From NCBI GenBank assembly GCA_965365465.1, contig CBDUBU010000073.1:1-14922 (forward strand): a DNA stretch of 14,922 nucleotides. The letters run 5' to 3'. Position 1 is the first letter of the stretch, and each line of letters starts with the position of its first letter. This document shows, piece after piece, positions 1 through 7,189 of this stretch. The notes beneath the pieces are model-generated. The model was not told the origin of the DNA. It saw only the letters and a list, made by a program, of their open reading frames with translations, and did not search any database. Source of the stretch: CBDUBU01 sp965365465. GTDB taxonomy: Bacteria > Bacteroidota > Rhodothermia > Rhodothermales > DASSAV01. Made by a program: the position numbers and the translations under genes.

Positions 1-902
1 AGCATATCACCAAAACCGAGTTCGATGCTCTGCTCCCGGTAGCTTGCTGAAGCAAGCAAACCCAACGCCGGACCTCCTTTCCGAGTGTCGGTTATGGCAT
101 CGCTCCGAACGACCAGCGGAGGGAGGTGGCCCGCATTAAGCACCCTGACCTTTTCTCCGTTCGGCTCCAGTTCAAGATAAACCAGAGAGACAAAACGCTC
201 CGGCATCCCATCCCGGCAGAAGATCTTGTTGATCTGCCGGCCAAGATCAGCCAGCGATGCAAAATTCGGAGCGATTGCTCGCAAGGTGGACTGCAGTTTT
301 GCCATAACCAACGCTGCGCCGAGACCTTTCCCAGCCACATCTCCTAATGCAACGCCGAGTCGACCGTTTTCCATCAGCAAATAATCGACCAGATCCCCTC
401 CCACTTCGTTTGCAGGCCTCGTGAAAAGCCAGACTTCCCAACCAGGAAACTGCGGATGCTCTCGGGGGAGCAACGCAAACTGGACGGCCCGGCCTGTTGC
501 TAATTCATCCTGCGCAAGCAGCTTATCCTTCAGTTCGAGCAGAAGCACGAAAAGCAGAACGATGAAACCAGCAATCAGCGAACCTAACGGGGTGGAGCTG
601 AATGCGCCATTTACAAAGAAGAGAACGCTGCCCAGAAGCAATATCCGACGTGCAGGCGGCAGCTTCAAAATACTGCTCTTCAAGACCCAGAAAACCATAT
701 GCGACCACCGGCTGAGCTGGCCCATCTGCGCAAGTTGCCCGCGCGTTTCATCATCCAGATAAAACTGGTAGATTTCTTTAACGTCGCGGCTCATGTCGCG
801 GTGAAGCTCACCGCCGTTAATATCATCCCAGAAGGTTTTAGTCAGACGAGAACCTCCCGCAGCCCTTTTTCGCTCTTGATCCTGTCCTTTTTGGTCACGC
901 AT
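1..902 (-). CDS. Membrane-anchored SpoIIE/RsbU-type PP2C serine phosphatase, 3' end cut by the window
   Basis: The frame has no stop from the ATG at 902 to the window edge, giving 300 residues of an unfinished protein. Residues 1-80 are polar and soluble. About 87-104 and 107-123 are two hydrophobic segments with almost no loop between them, followed by a short helical linker. The catalytic domain then begins, with VGGDLVDY at 167-174, GDVAGKG at 187-193 and NAGHLPP at 256-262. These match the metal-binding aspartates and glycine motifs of the SpoIIE/RsbU family (PF07228). Such enzymes dephosphorylate anti-sigma-factor antagonists in partner-switching stress or developmental control; that role is inferred here. 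The start is supported by AGGAG about 13 bases upstream, a rather long spacing. An in-frame ATG at 941 is possible but has no Shine-Dalgarno. The last motifs (final Asp) lie outside the window. It is divergent from the corrinoid operon. Confidence 0.88.
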   Translation of the reverse strand, partial: MRDQKGQDQERKRAAGGSRLTKTFWDDINGGELHRDMSRDVKEIYQFYLDDETRGQLAQMGQLSRWSHMVFWVLKSSILKLPPARRILLLGSVLFFVNGAFSSTPLGSLIAGFIVLLFVLLLELKDKLLAQDELATGRAVQFALLPREHPQFPGWEVWLFTRPANEVGGDLVDYLLMENGRLGVALGDVAGKGLGAALVMAKLQSTLRAIAPNFASLADLGRQINKIFCRDGMPERFVSLVYLELEPNGEKVRVLNAGHLPPLVVRSDAITDTRKGGPALGLLASASYREQSIELGFGDM

Positions 903-1156
903 AAGAACCTGAGTTCTCCTGTAGAAGGATTGTTCATGCATTTCTACGGATGTAAGAAAAAAAAGATGACCGTCAAAACGAAATGAGCATCATTCCCTGA
1001 CGCTTACGCTGCTGCCTGCATTGTTCACTGGTAATACATTGGAGGTTTGCGCAAAACAGAATGCCAGGTATTACCTTCCCGAATATGACAACGCCGAGGT
1101 AATTAAAGCTGTACTGCACCGGCGTGCGAATATTTATCTCAACGGAACATCATCCT
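903..1156. other. Divergent intergenic region with a hairpin in the corrinoid operon leader
   Basis: This 254-base spacer separates the phosphatase gene from the corrinoid operon, so it must hold both promoters. I see no convincing -35/-10 pair. A perfect 8-bp inverted repeat, ggtaatac at 1030-1037 and gtattacc at 1068-1075, would form a hairpin with a 30-base loop in the operon leader. No U-run follows, so it is not an intrinsic terminator. I looked for a cobalamin riboswitch, expected for B12-dependent genes, and did not find a recognisable B12 box. I also recognised no SAM or SAH riboswitch core. Confidence 0.35.
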
Positions 1157-1801
1157 ATGAATCAGGCAATTCAGGCAATCTTCGACGGTATTCTCGAGGG
1201 CGACCGCAGCGGCGTTTCGGAACAGGTTCATCGCGCCCTTGAGGCCGGTACAGATCCGGCGACTATTCTCAATGATGGCATGATTAGCGCAATGTCGGAA
1301 GTGGGTCGTCGATTTGAGGAAGGGGAGTATTATGTTCCTGAAATGCTGATTGCAGCACGCGCCATGCAGGAAGGACTTACTGTTCTCAAGCCCCATCTCG
1401 TAGAGGCCAATGTCCAGTCCGCCGGCAAGGTAGTGGTAGGAACGGTAAAGGGCGACCTGCACGACATTGGCAAGAACCTGGTATCAATGATGCTGGAAGG
1501 CGCCGGCTTTGAAGTGCTTGATCTTGGAACCGATGTTGCTCCGGAGCGATTCGTCGAGGCGGTGCAGGCGCACGGTGTGAACCTGGTAGCAATGTCTGCG
1601 CTCCTCACAACGACAATGCCGAATATGAGAAAGACTATCGAAGCGCTGGAACTCGCCGAGGTTCGCAACAAAGTCAAAGTTATGGTTGGCGGCGCACCGC
1701 TCTCCGAGCAGTACGCCCGTCAGATCACTGCGGATGGCTACGCAGCAGATGCGAGCCGAGCCGTAGCGCTCGCCAGGTCGCTTATGCAACCCTCTACTTG
1801 A
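1157..1801 (+). CDS. Corrinoid-binding methyltransferase subunit (MtbC/MetH module 3 type)
   Basis: This 214-residue protein carries a methyl group on cobalamin between a methyl donor protein and an acceptor methyltransferase in the cytosol. Residues 1-85 form the helical B12-binding cap (B12-binding_2) and 90-212 the Rossmann-like B12-binding domain. GDLHDIGKN at 99-107 contains His102, the expected lower cobalt ligand, with Asp100 and Lys106 nearby. SALLTTTM from 148 and VGGAP at 177-181 are the other two cofactor-loop motifs. Length matches stand-alone corrinoid proteins such as MtbC, MttC and MtvC. An upstream in-frame GTG at 1124 would add 11 residues of unconserved sequence; I prefer the ATG at 1157, where family homology begins, though its Shine-Dalgarno is weak. 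It is the first gene of a four-gene operon containing its likely activator and acceptor enzyme. The substrate specificity cannot be read from the sequence. Confidence 0.95.
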   Translation: MNQAIQAIFDGILEGDRSGVSEQVHRALEAGTDPATILNDGMISAMSEVGRRFEEGEYYVPEMLIAARAMQEGLTVLKPHLVEANVQSAGKVVVGTVKGDLHDIGKNLVSMMLEGAGFEVLDLGTDVAPERFVEAVQAHGVNLVAMSALLTTTMPNMRKTIEALELAEVRNKVKVMVGGAPLSEQYARQITADGYAADASRAVALARSLMQPST

Positions 1802-1830
1802 GGTTCGGAAAAGTACGATGGTTTTCTATT

Positions 1831-2610
1831 ATGAGCGCAACGATAGCACCTGCTATTCGCAGCATACCTCAACCCTTGCTTCTTACTGAACAAGGCATTA
1901 CAGACACGTATTGCTGTTCATTTCCTGTTTTCCATGAACAAACCCTTGAGGAAGGAACAGACAGGCTGCTCCGTTCGCAGGGAGCCGCGCCAGACTTACT
2001 TCGCACGCGCAGCGCTCGCTCGGTGGCGGCAGCACAGCGTGCATGGACAGAAGGGCAGGCGCTTTTGCGTCCCAATGTAGCGCTCCGCGACCTCGCTGTG
2101 TCCGCCCTCCGTCACGAGCGCCTTCGCCTGTTTGGAGGTGGCGTGCTTTCAGGTCCCCTCGTTGCCAGGCATCTGGCGCCTGCCGAACGTGTGATTCTGC
2201 TAGTCTGTACAATCGGGCCTGAACTGGAAAAGCAAGCCTCTCGGAGCATCTCAGACGACCCTGCATTCGCTTTTTTCCTTGATGTATTAGGCTCACTGGC
2301 TGTCGGCGACCTCGCCTCCGCAGCCTGCACCCATATCGCCGCCATGTCGCGGCCAATGCAAACAACCGTTCCGCTTGGCCCAGGGCTTGAGGGTTGGCCC
2401 CTGGATCCTGGCCAGCTTGAAATTTTTGACCTGCTGGATGCCTCACGAATTGGCGTTACACTTACCTCTTCAAGCCAGATGATTCCACGCATGTCGACTT
2501 CGCTCGTTGTGGGTATTGGATCCCAGGTTACGGCTACAGGCTGCCCGTGCGACTTTTGCAATATGAGACTGACGTGCCGCCACAAAGACGTGTATAAAGA
2601 GAAGATGTGA
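1831..2610 (+). CDS. Stand-alone MetH activation-domain-like protein (cobalamin reactivation)
   Basis: The 259-residue product resembles the C-terminal AdoMet-binding reactivation module of MetH (PF02965) in its short free-standing form. The family signature lies in the last third. GLEGWPLDPGQ is followed by a helix, then the segment RIGVTLTSSSQMIPRMSTS, equivalent to the conserved run near the AdoMet site. A cysteine cluster ends the protein: Cys238, Cys240, Cys243 and Cys249 (CxCxxCx5C), which could hold a metal or Fe-S centre. In MetH this module methylates oxidised cob(II)alamin using AdoMet and an electron. Here the likely client is the corrinoid protein encoded 29 bases upstream. The stop lies only 4 bases before the next start, so translation is probably coupled. 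An alternative TTG start at 1798, overlapping the previous stop, is possible. Whether it still binds AdoMet is unproven. Confidence 0.82.
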   Translation: MSATIAPAIRSIPQPLLLTEQGITDTYCCSFPVFHEQTLEEGTDRLLRSQGAAPDLLRTRSARSVAAAQRAWTEGQALLRPNVALRDLAVSALRHERLRLFGGGVLSGPLVARHLAPAERVILLVCTIGPELEKQASRSISDDPAFAFFLDVLGSLAVGDLASAACTHIAAMSRPMQTTVPLGPGLEGWPLDPGQLEIFDLLDASRIGVTLTSSSQMIPRMSTSLVVGIGSQVTATGCPCDFCNMRLTCRHKDVYKEKM

Positions 2611-2614
2611 TGTC

Positions 2615-4444
2615 ATGCCTCCCTCCGACATATCGTTAACTGTACATCTTCAACCTGCTGACCGCATTGTCAGGGTTCCCGCCGGCGCGACTGCCCTTGC
2701 CGCTATACGCACCGCAGGCATAGAACTTGTCACCGTTTGCGGTGGAATCGGGATCTGCGGTTCCTGCAAAATTAGCCTGGTAGATGGATTCCTGTCCGAG
2801 CCGACACTCGATGAGCAAATGGAGCTTGACCCTGAAGATTTAGCTTCAGGATACCGGCTTGCCTGTCAGGCTTCGATACACTCGGATGTGACGATTGACA
2901 TCCCTCCCAGTTCTGTATCAATATCCCAACACCTGCTCCTGGATGGCGCTGAGCACGACCTTTCAATCGATCCTCCCGTTATACCGCTGGATCTGCAAGC
3001 TCAACCTCCTGCCCTTGATGATCTCCGAGCCGACGACCGGCGCATATTTGATGCAATCCTGCAACCGGGAATCTCACGCCCACACATCAGCGGTGAAGTG
3101 CTTGCAGAAACTGCACAAACTTTACGCAACATGGCTTGGCAGGGGCGGCTTGCGCTTCGTACAGATACTCGCGGAACCGAAATAGTATCTGCCGTCGCAA
3201 AAGGCGCATGTCTGGCGGCGACGGCGTTTGATATCGGCTCTACTACGCTCGCCGGTTATCTGATTGACCTTGAAAGTGGAGTTGTTGTCGCTCGCGCAGG
3301 CGAAATGAACCCGCAGATAGCATTTGGAGAGGATATTGTTAGCCGCATAGCCTATGCCAACCAGTCGGAGCAGCATCGAATGATGCTTCGAACTCGTATG
3401 GTCACGACGCTGGATAAGATGATATCGCACCTGTGCGAAAGTGCAGGATACTCACGGGAGCAGATCGTCGAGGTCGTTGCGGTAGGCAATACCGCTATGA
3501 CCCATCTCTTCGCCGGGCTTCCGGTAAGGCAGCTTGGGGAGGCGCCCTATTTGCCGGTCAGCAGCACCCCTCTGGTTTTCCGCGCTCCTGTATTGGGCTT
3601 CAACCTCAGACCTGGAGTTTACGTCTATCTCCCGGCTAACATCGCAGGCTATGTTGGATCCGACCATGTCGCGGCGCTGCTTGCGACACGAACGGCCGAA
3701 GTCTCAGATCCTGTGGTTACGCTGGATATTGGCACAAACACTGAGATCAGCCTCTCAACCGGCAGCCGGGTGCTTACTTGTTCGTGTGCATCCGGCCCGG
3801 CCTTCGAGGGCGCTCGCATCCGGCATGGGATACGCGCTGTGCCTGGCACCATTGACAGGGTCCATTTCAGGAATGATGCTTTTCACTACACCACAATTTC
3901 CAGTCTCCCTCCTGTTGGAATTTGCGGTTCTGGAATCCTTGACGCTGTAGCTGCCATGTGCGACGCAAGGGTTATTGATGCTCGCGGCGTGTTTCAGTCG
4001 GAGAGTCTTTTCGTTTCTCGCTCTTCAGGCAGTCTTTCGTTTGTCCTTGCAGAAGCATCTGATGCCGGACAGGACCGCAGCATCCTGGTTACTCGCAGGG
4101 ATGTCAATGAGATTCAACTGGCAAAAGGCGCCATAAGAGCAGGTCTGGAGACCCTTATGATGGAAGCAAATGTGTCGCCGGACGATATACTTACGTATTA
4201 TCTTGCGGGTGCATTCGGGACTTACCTCAACATCCGCAGCGCCATACGGATAGGTATGTTTCCGGATGTTCCTGAAGAGCGGTTCAAACAGGTCGGCAAT
4301 GCGGCAGGCATGGGAGCACTCTTGCTGGCAACCTCCCGTGAAAAGCGCCGGGAAGCAGCGGAACTGGCAGAACGCATCGAATACATTGAATTGACAACAC
4401 ACCCTGCTTTTACGGAAGCTTTCGTAAAGGCATTGTATTTCTGA
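2615..4444 (+). CDS. Corrinoid reductive activator, [2Fe-2S] plus ASKHA ATPase (RACo family)
   Basis: This 609-residue protein is predicted to reduce inactive Co(II) corrinoid to Co(I), driven by ATP. Residues 5-100 are a plant-type ferredoxin domain with Cys42, Cys48, Cys51 and Cys84 (Cx5Cx2Cx32C), matching a [2Fe-2S] site. After a linker to about 200, the actin-like ASKHA domain (former DUF4445) starts with FDIGSTT at 205-211. A second phosphate loop, LDIGTNTEI, is at 369-377, GICGSG at 435-440, AGAFG at 531-535 and GNAAGMGA at 561-568. Architecture and length fit RACo, the activator of acetogen corrinoid iron-sulfur protein and O-demethylase corrinoid proteins. It differs from archaeal RamA, which carries C-terminal [4Fe-4S] motifs. 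The ATG lies 4 bases after the previous stop, and the operon places its corrinoid client two genes upstream. Family assignment is firm; the exact client is inferred. Confidence 0.93.
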   Translation: MPPSDISLTVHLQPADRIVRVPAGATALAAIRTAGIELVTVCGGIGICGSCKISLVDGFLSEPTLDEQMELDPEDLASGYRLACQASIHSDVTIDIPPSSVSISQHLLLDGAEHDLSIDPPVIPLDLQAQPPALDDLRADDRRIFDAILQPGISRPHISGEVLAETAQTLRNMAWQGRLALRTDTRGTEIVSAVAKGACLAATAFDIGSTTLAGYLIDLESGVVVARAGEMNPQIAFGEDIVSRIAYANQSEQHRMMLRTRMVTTLDKMISHLCESAGYSREQIVEVVAVGNTAMTHLFAGLPVRQLGEAPYLPVSSTPLVFRAPVLGFNLRPGVYVYLPANIAGYVGSDHVAALLATRTAEVSDPVVTLDIGTNTEISLSTGSRVLTCSCASGPAFEGARIRHGIRAVPGTIDRVHFRNDAFHYTTISSLPPVGICGSGILDAVAAMCDARVIDARGVFQSESLFVSRSSGSLSFVLAEASDAGQDRSILVTRRDVNEIQLAKGAIRAGLETLMMEANVSPDDILTYYLAGAFGTYLNIRSAIRIGMFPDVPEERFKQVGNAAGMGALLLATSREKRREAAELAERIEYIELTTHPAFTEAFVKALYF

Positions 4445-4484
4445 TCGAGCACCGGTCAGATTCACTTTTTTCCTTCTCAGCACC

Positions 4485-5402
4485 ATGACCTCTTTGCAGA
4501 AGCGCCTTAACAAACAAAGCATTCTGGTTGCAGACGGCGCAACCGGCACCAATCTCCAGACAATGGGCCTTCAACCCGGAGATGCCCCCGAAAGGTGGGT
4601 GCTGAATGAACCTCAAAAAATCCTTGCCCTCCATCATGCATTTATCGAGGTAGGCTCCGACATTATTATGACGTGTAGCTTTGGCGGCAACGCTGTGCGT
4701 TTGCGAGAGACATCTCTGCCTGAATCCGTATCACAGGTTAATCGCCGGGCGGCGGAACTGGCGCGTGAAGCTGCTGATGCCTCAGAGCGCCCTGTACTGG
4801 TCGCCGGATCTATGGGGCCGACTGGTCAATTGCTTGAACCCTATGGTCCGCTGCGCCGCGAAGATGTCGTGGCTGCCTTTGCTGAGCAGGCGTTCGCCCT
4901 GACAGAAGGCGGTGTTGATTTGCTTGTGTTAGAAACACAGTTTTCTATAGAAGAAGCTGCTGCTGCCATTGAGGGAATTCAGCAAAACACTGATCTGCCG
5001 CTTGTATGCACGTTTAGCTTTGACCGAGGCTTGCGCACCATGATGGGCGTCAGTCCCGCACAGATGGCAGAGACCCTTACTGCAAAAGGTGTATCAGCAT
5101 TAGGAGCAAATTGCGGGACTACCCTGGAGAACATGCAGCAGGTTGTATCCCTCCTCTACGCCCACAGCCAGGGCATTCCCATCTGGGCAAAACCCAATGC
5201 AGGTCTGCCCACTGGAACGCCTCCCGCCTACACGGTGACGCCTGATGATATGGCCGAATTCGCGCTTCGGTTTGTCGAGGAGGGCGCTTCTATTGTTGGG
5301 GGATGTTGCGGGTCCACCCCCGCTCATATACGCGCTATCAGACAGGCCATAGACGCTGCGAAAACCACAGATTCAACTCAGCCGAAGGCAAGAACGAACT
5401 GA
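4485..5402 (+). CDS. Homocysteine S-methyltransferase (MetH module 1 / BHMT-type)
   Basis: This 305-residue TIM-barrel protein (PF02574) should transfer a methyl group to homocysteine, forming methionine. The N-terminal DGATGTNLQ at 18-26 is the barrel-entry motif; TCSFGGN at 63-69 and GSMGPTG at 108-114 are typical. The zinc ligands are present: Cys210 in GANCG, and Cys274-Cys275 in VGGCCGSTP. Length equals the isolated homocysteine domain, with no pterin or B12 domain attached. Because a corrinoid protein and its two reactivators come from the same operon, the immediate methyl donor is probably methyl-cobalamin on that protein. Betaine or S-methylmethionine cannot be excluded by sequence. 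The start ATG is 40 bases after the RACo gene stop; I see no strong Shine-Dalgarno. The gene ends the operon. Confidence 0.93.
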   Translation: MTSLQKRLNKQSILVADGATGTNLQTMGLQPGDAPERWVLNEPQKILALHHAFIEVGSDIIMTCSFGGNAVRLRETSLPESVSQVNRRAAELAREAADASERPVLVAGSMGPTGQLLEPYGPLRREDVVAAFAEQAFALTEGGVDLLVLETQFSIEEAAAAIEGIQQNTDLPLVCTFSFDRGLRTMMGVSPAQMAETLTAKGVSALGANCGTTLENMQQVVSLLYAHSQGIPIWAKPNAGLPTGTPPAYTVTPDDMAEFALRFVEEGASIVGGCCGSTPAHIRAIRQAIDAAKTTDSTQPKARTN

Positions 5403-5683
5403 ATCCAGATTGCGGAAGCGGAGAAACGAAAAACACCGGAGGTCCGCCGGCGCTGAACGGTTCGTCGGAAAGATCTTCCTGACTTTCCCATTCAGATATC
5501 CGCTTACTCTCCGGTGCTCCTTTTAACTGTGTTCAAAATAATCAAAACAAAGTTCGATGCGCAAAACCTCTGACTTTTACTGCTTGCGTTAAAGAGAGGA
5601 AATTTCATCATCCAAAGGATAACATGCACAGCCGCCGCTTCTGATCTCTTATGGACTTACGGGCGAAAAGCCAGAGCCTGAGC
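5403..5683. other. Intergenic region with interleaved inverted repeats; possible operon terminator
   Basis: No gene is supported here. Just after the operon, caccggag (5434-5441) can pair with ctccggtg (5509-5516), followed by ctcctttt, which could serve as a long-loop terminator for the plus-strand operon. A second pair, aagcgga (5416-5422) with tccgctt (5499-5505), interleaves with the first, so the two stems are either alternatives or a pseudoknot. Arms of 7-8 bases in this span could arise by chance. The rest, 5520-5683, shows nothing I can interpret. Confidence 0.3.
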
Positions 5684-5740
5684 CAAACAAAAAGCCTTCG
5701 ACGTAAGCGTTATGTTTGGGTGCGCTTTACATCGAAGGCT
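5684..5740 (-). terminator. Intrinsic terminator of tRNA-Lys
   Basis: Reading the minus strand straight after the tRNA, a 14-bp stem (arms 5727-5740 and 5693-5706, one G-U pair) encloses a 20-base loop. A UUUUGUUU tract follows at 5692-5685. It starts only 4 bases beyond the tRNA 3' end, as expected for a single-gene tRNA transcript. Confidence 0.85.
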
Positions 5741-5743
5741 ACG

Positions 5744-5816
<73 letters not shown>

Positions 5817-6008
5817 GCTAAAGAAATATAGCTGCTCGCGTGCTTCTTGCCCTCTCGCAGATAGCAAGCAGTTCGGCAGAAGAGAACGTTGCTAATTTAC
5901 TGCTCGCCTCCCTGAACTGCAATCGTCAGCTACAGTTCCATCTTTACTTCATATCCACAAAAGCAAAAGTCGGCCCACCCGGTGTAATCGAACATACTTT
6001 CAGGCAAC
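5817..6008. other. Spacer between the hypothetical gene and tRNA-Lys
   Basis: No gene is supported here. On the minus strand TATATT (complement of 5825-5830) sits 8 bases before the tRNA and could be its -10 box, but no good -35 hexamer lies 16-18 bases upstream. No clear terminator follows the hypothetical gene. Confidence 0.3.
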
Positions 6009-6806
6009 CTACTGCGTCATTTCATTGTGAACAATGCGCAGTTCGAAGTCTTCCGTGATGCTGAATATTTCCCGGAGAATACCGATCGTTATCCTGGCGC
6101 TCCGGTCCAAATGGATCCCCATGTCGAGACAGAACCAGAAATCATCATCAGCGACTGAACGTTCATCCCATTCCCCTATCTTGCTCCCCACCCGCTGAAA
6201 AAAGTAAAGTGCTCTGGATCGCTCAACCTCATCCAGCGACGCTACCGCAAAACGAAGCTGTAATGCATCCCGCCGCTTGAGAAAAACAACTGCTTTACTC
6301 GTTTCTCCAACGTGAAACGACACACTCTCATCCTCTCCTTCAAGCAAATCGTCCAACGTCTCAATGATTCGCTCCCGTTTATCGTCGTAGTGTGATAGCC
6401 TTGACTCAACGATAACAGGATCTACCTTCGATGTCTGACTTCCAACAAGGTCGTGTAAATACGCAGCAAGACGCCAGAGCACGGACGCATGACCGTGAAG
6501 CTTCTGCCTTGCAGCATCAAGGTTTCCCTGCTCGAGACGACGGAGAGCATCTACCTGATAAGGAAACATTTCCAGAAGAAACCTGATGCATTCCGTTGTC
6601 GATCCGATTCGATGCGTCAGCCGGACTCTTCCTTCGCCTGCTAACATTTCATCGAGACGCCGCGCGGCATCATCAAGGGTCGCAGCGCCAACTCCGACAT
6701 CGCCTTCCAGTAAATTGTGAATGGCCTGAAGCTCAATTTCTATAATCTCCGACAGCGATTCCGCGCTTATTGATTCCTGCATCATATTTGGCGGTCGTAA
6801 AAACAA
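6009..6806 (-). CDS. Conserved-looking hypothetical protein, 265 residues, acidic and helical
   Basis: I do not recognise a family. The start is a TTG at 6806, supported by AAGGAG at 6819-6814 with a 7-base spacer; in-frame ATGs at 6785 and 6782 have worse signals. The protein has no membrane segment, no signal peptide and no enzymatic motif that I can name. Residues 10-125 look all-helical and rich in Glu, Asp, Leu and Arg. Residues 135-265 look mixed, with strand-like runs such as KAVVFLKRRD and LQLRFAVASL. Only one pair of cysteines is present (Cys73 and Cys226). It stands alone between two tRNA genes on the same strand, with no operon partner. A regulatory or sensor role is possible but is only a guess from composition. 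Confidence 0.75.
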   Translation of the reverse strand: MFLRPPNMMQESISAESLSEIIEIELQAIHNLLEGDVGVGAATLDDAARRLDEMLAGEGRVRLTHRIGSTTECIRFLLEMFPYQVDALRRLEQGNLDAARQKLHGHASVLWRLAAYLHDLVGSQTSKVDPVIVESRLSHYDDKRERIIETLDDLLEGEDESVSFHVGETSKAVVFLKRRDALQLRFAVASLDEVERSRALYFFQRVGSKIGEWDERSVADDDFWFCLDMGIHLDRSARITIGILREIFSITEDFELRIVHNEMTQ

Positions 6807-6994
6807 TCAGATTCTCCTTAATAAATACGTGGCATTGTGTCCCTCTTGAGAAGCTTTCTCAGGATTCAGACATACAGCCCCGTTGTATGCGGAGACATTA
6901 CCCCTTCTATTGCCTGGCAGATCCCGCTGAAACCCGGAAGTGCGACCGGAACAGTATCAGAATCGCAAGTTTCACAGAAACAGGGGAACGCCCA
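6807..6994. promoter_or_regulatory. Upstream region of the hypothetical gene with an operator-like palindrome
   Basis: An inverted repeat with arms tgagaa and ttctca around a 3-base centre lies at 6847-6861, about 40 bases before the TTG start. On the minus strand TATTTA at 6828-6823 could be a -10 box, placing the palindrome near the -35 position. I do not see a good -35 hexamer, so a regulator site is only suggested. Confidence 0.3.
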
Positions 6995-7036
6995 AACAAA
7001 GGAACCCGCCGGATCGCTCCAGCGGGTTCCTTTGTT
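6995..7036 (-). terminator. Intrinsic terminator of tRNA-Arg
   Basis: A perfect 15-bp inverted repeat (6995-7009 and 7022-7036) with a 12-base loop follows the tRNA 3' end directly on the minus strand. The GC core is GGAACCCGC/GCGGGTTCC, then TTTGTTT. The A-rich opposite side means it could also act weakly in the other direction. Confidence 0.85.
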
Positions 7037-7037
7037 G

Positions 7038-7110
7038 CGCCCTCGGAAGGATTCGAACCTTCGACCCCCGGTTTAGGAAACCGGTGCTCTATCCTCTGAG
7101 CTACGAGGGC
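7038..7110 (-). tRNA. tRNA-Arg (anticodon CCT)
   Basis: The 73-base sequence forms a cloverleaf. The acceptor GCCCTCG pairs with CGAGGGC, with discriminator G. The D-arm is GCTC/GAGC. The anticodon stem CCGGT/ACCGG holds loop TTCCTAA with anticodon CCT, reading AGG. The T-loop is TTCGAAT. The CCA end is not encoded. Confidence 0.96.
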
Positions 7111-7137
7111 AGTCTGTTGCAACCCCCGGCGCCGTTT

Positions 7138-7166
7138 AAACTACACTACAAATCATGGCCAATCAA
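7138..7166 (-). promoter_or_regulatory. Possible promoter of tRNA-Arg
   Basis: On the minus strand TTGATT (7166-7161) and TAGTTT (7143-7138) are spaced by 17 bases. They are followed by a GC-rich GGCGCCGGGG discriminator-like stretch before the tRNA at 7110. Match to the -10 consensus is poor, so this is a weak call. Confidence 0.3.
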
Positions 7167-7189
7167 TCCCGCAGTTTTACCGATTGTCT

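Noticed and set aside
421..762. Plus-strand open frame of 113 codons
   Set aside because: It lies opposite the linker and membrane part of the PP2C phosphatase, whose minus-strand frame carries conserved motifs and runs to the window edge.
903..1156. Cobalamin or SAM riboswitch in the corrinoid operon leader
   Set aside because: I found no B12 box or SAM-family core by eye; only one simple hairpin is visible.
1898..2446. Minus-strand open frame of 182 codons
   Set aside because: It is antisense to the activation-like gene, with arginine-rich nonsense composition and no motif.
4025..4552. Minus-strand open frame of 175 codons
   Set aside because: It lies antisense to the RACo C-terminus and the start of the homocysteine methyltransferase, both well supported.
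5622..5643. Six-codon ORF (MHSRRF) behind AAGGA
   Set aside because: Too short, isolated and close to chance expectation.
5840..6058. Plus-strand open frame of 72 codons
   Set aside because: It starts with GTG without a Shine-Dalgarno and runs into the 3' end of the hypothetical gene on the other strand; no family resemblance.
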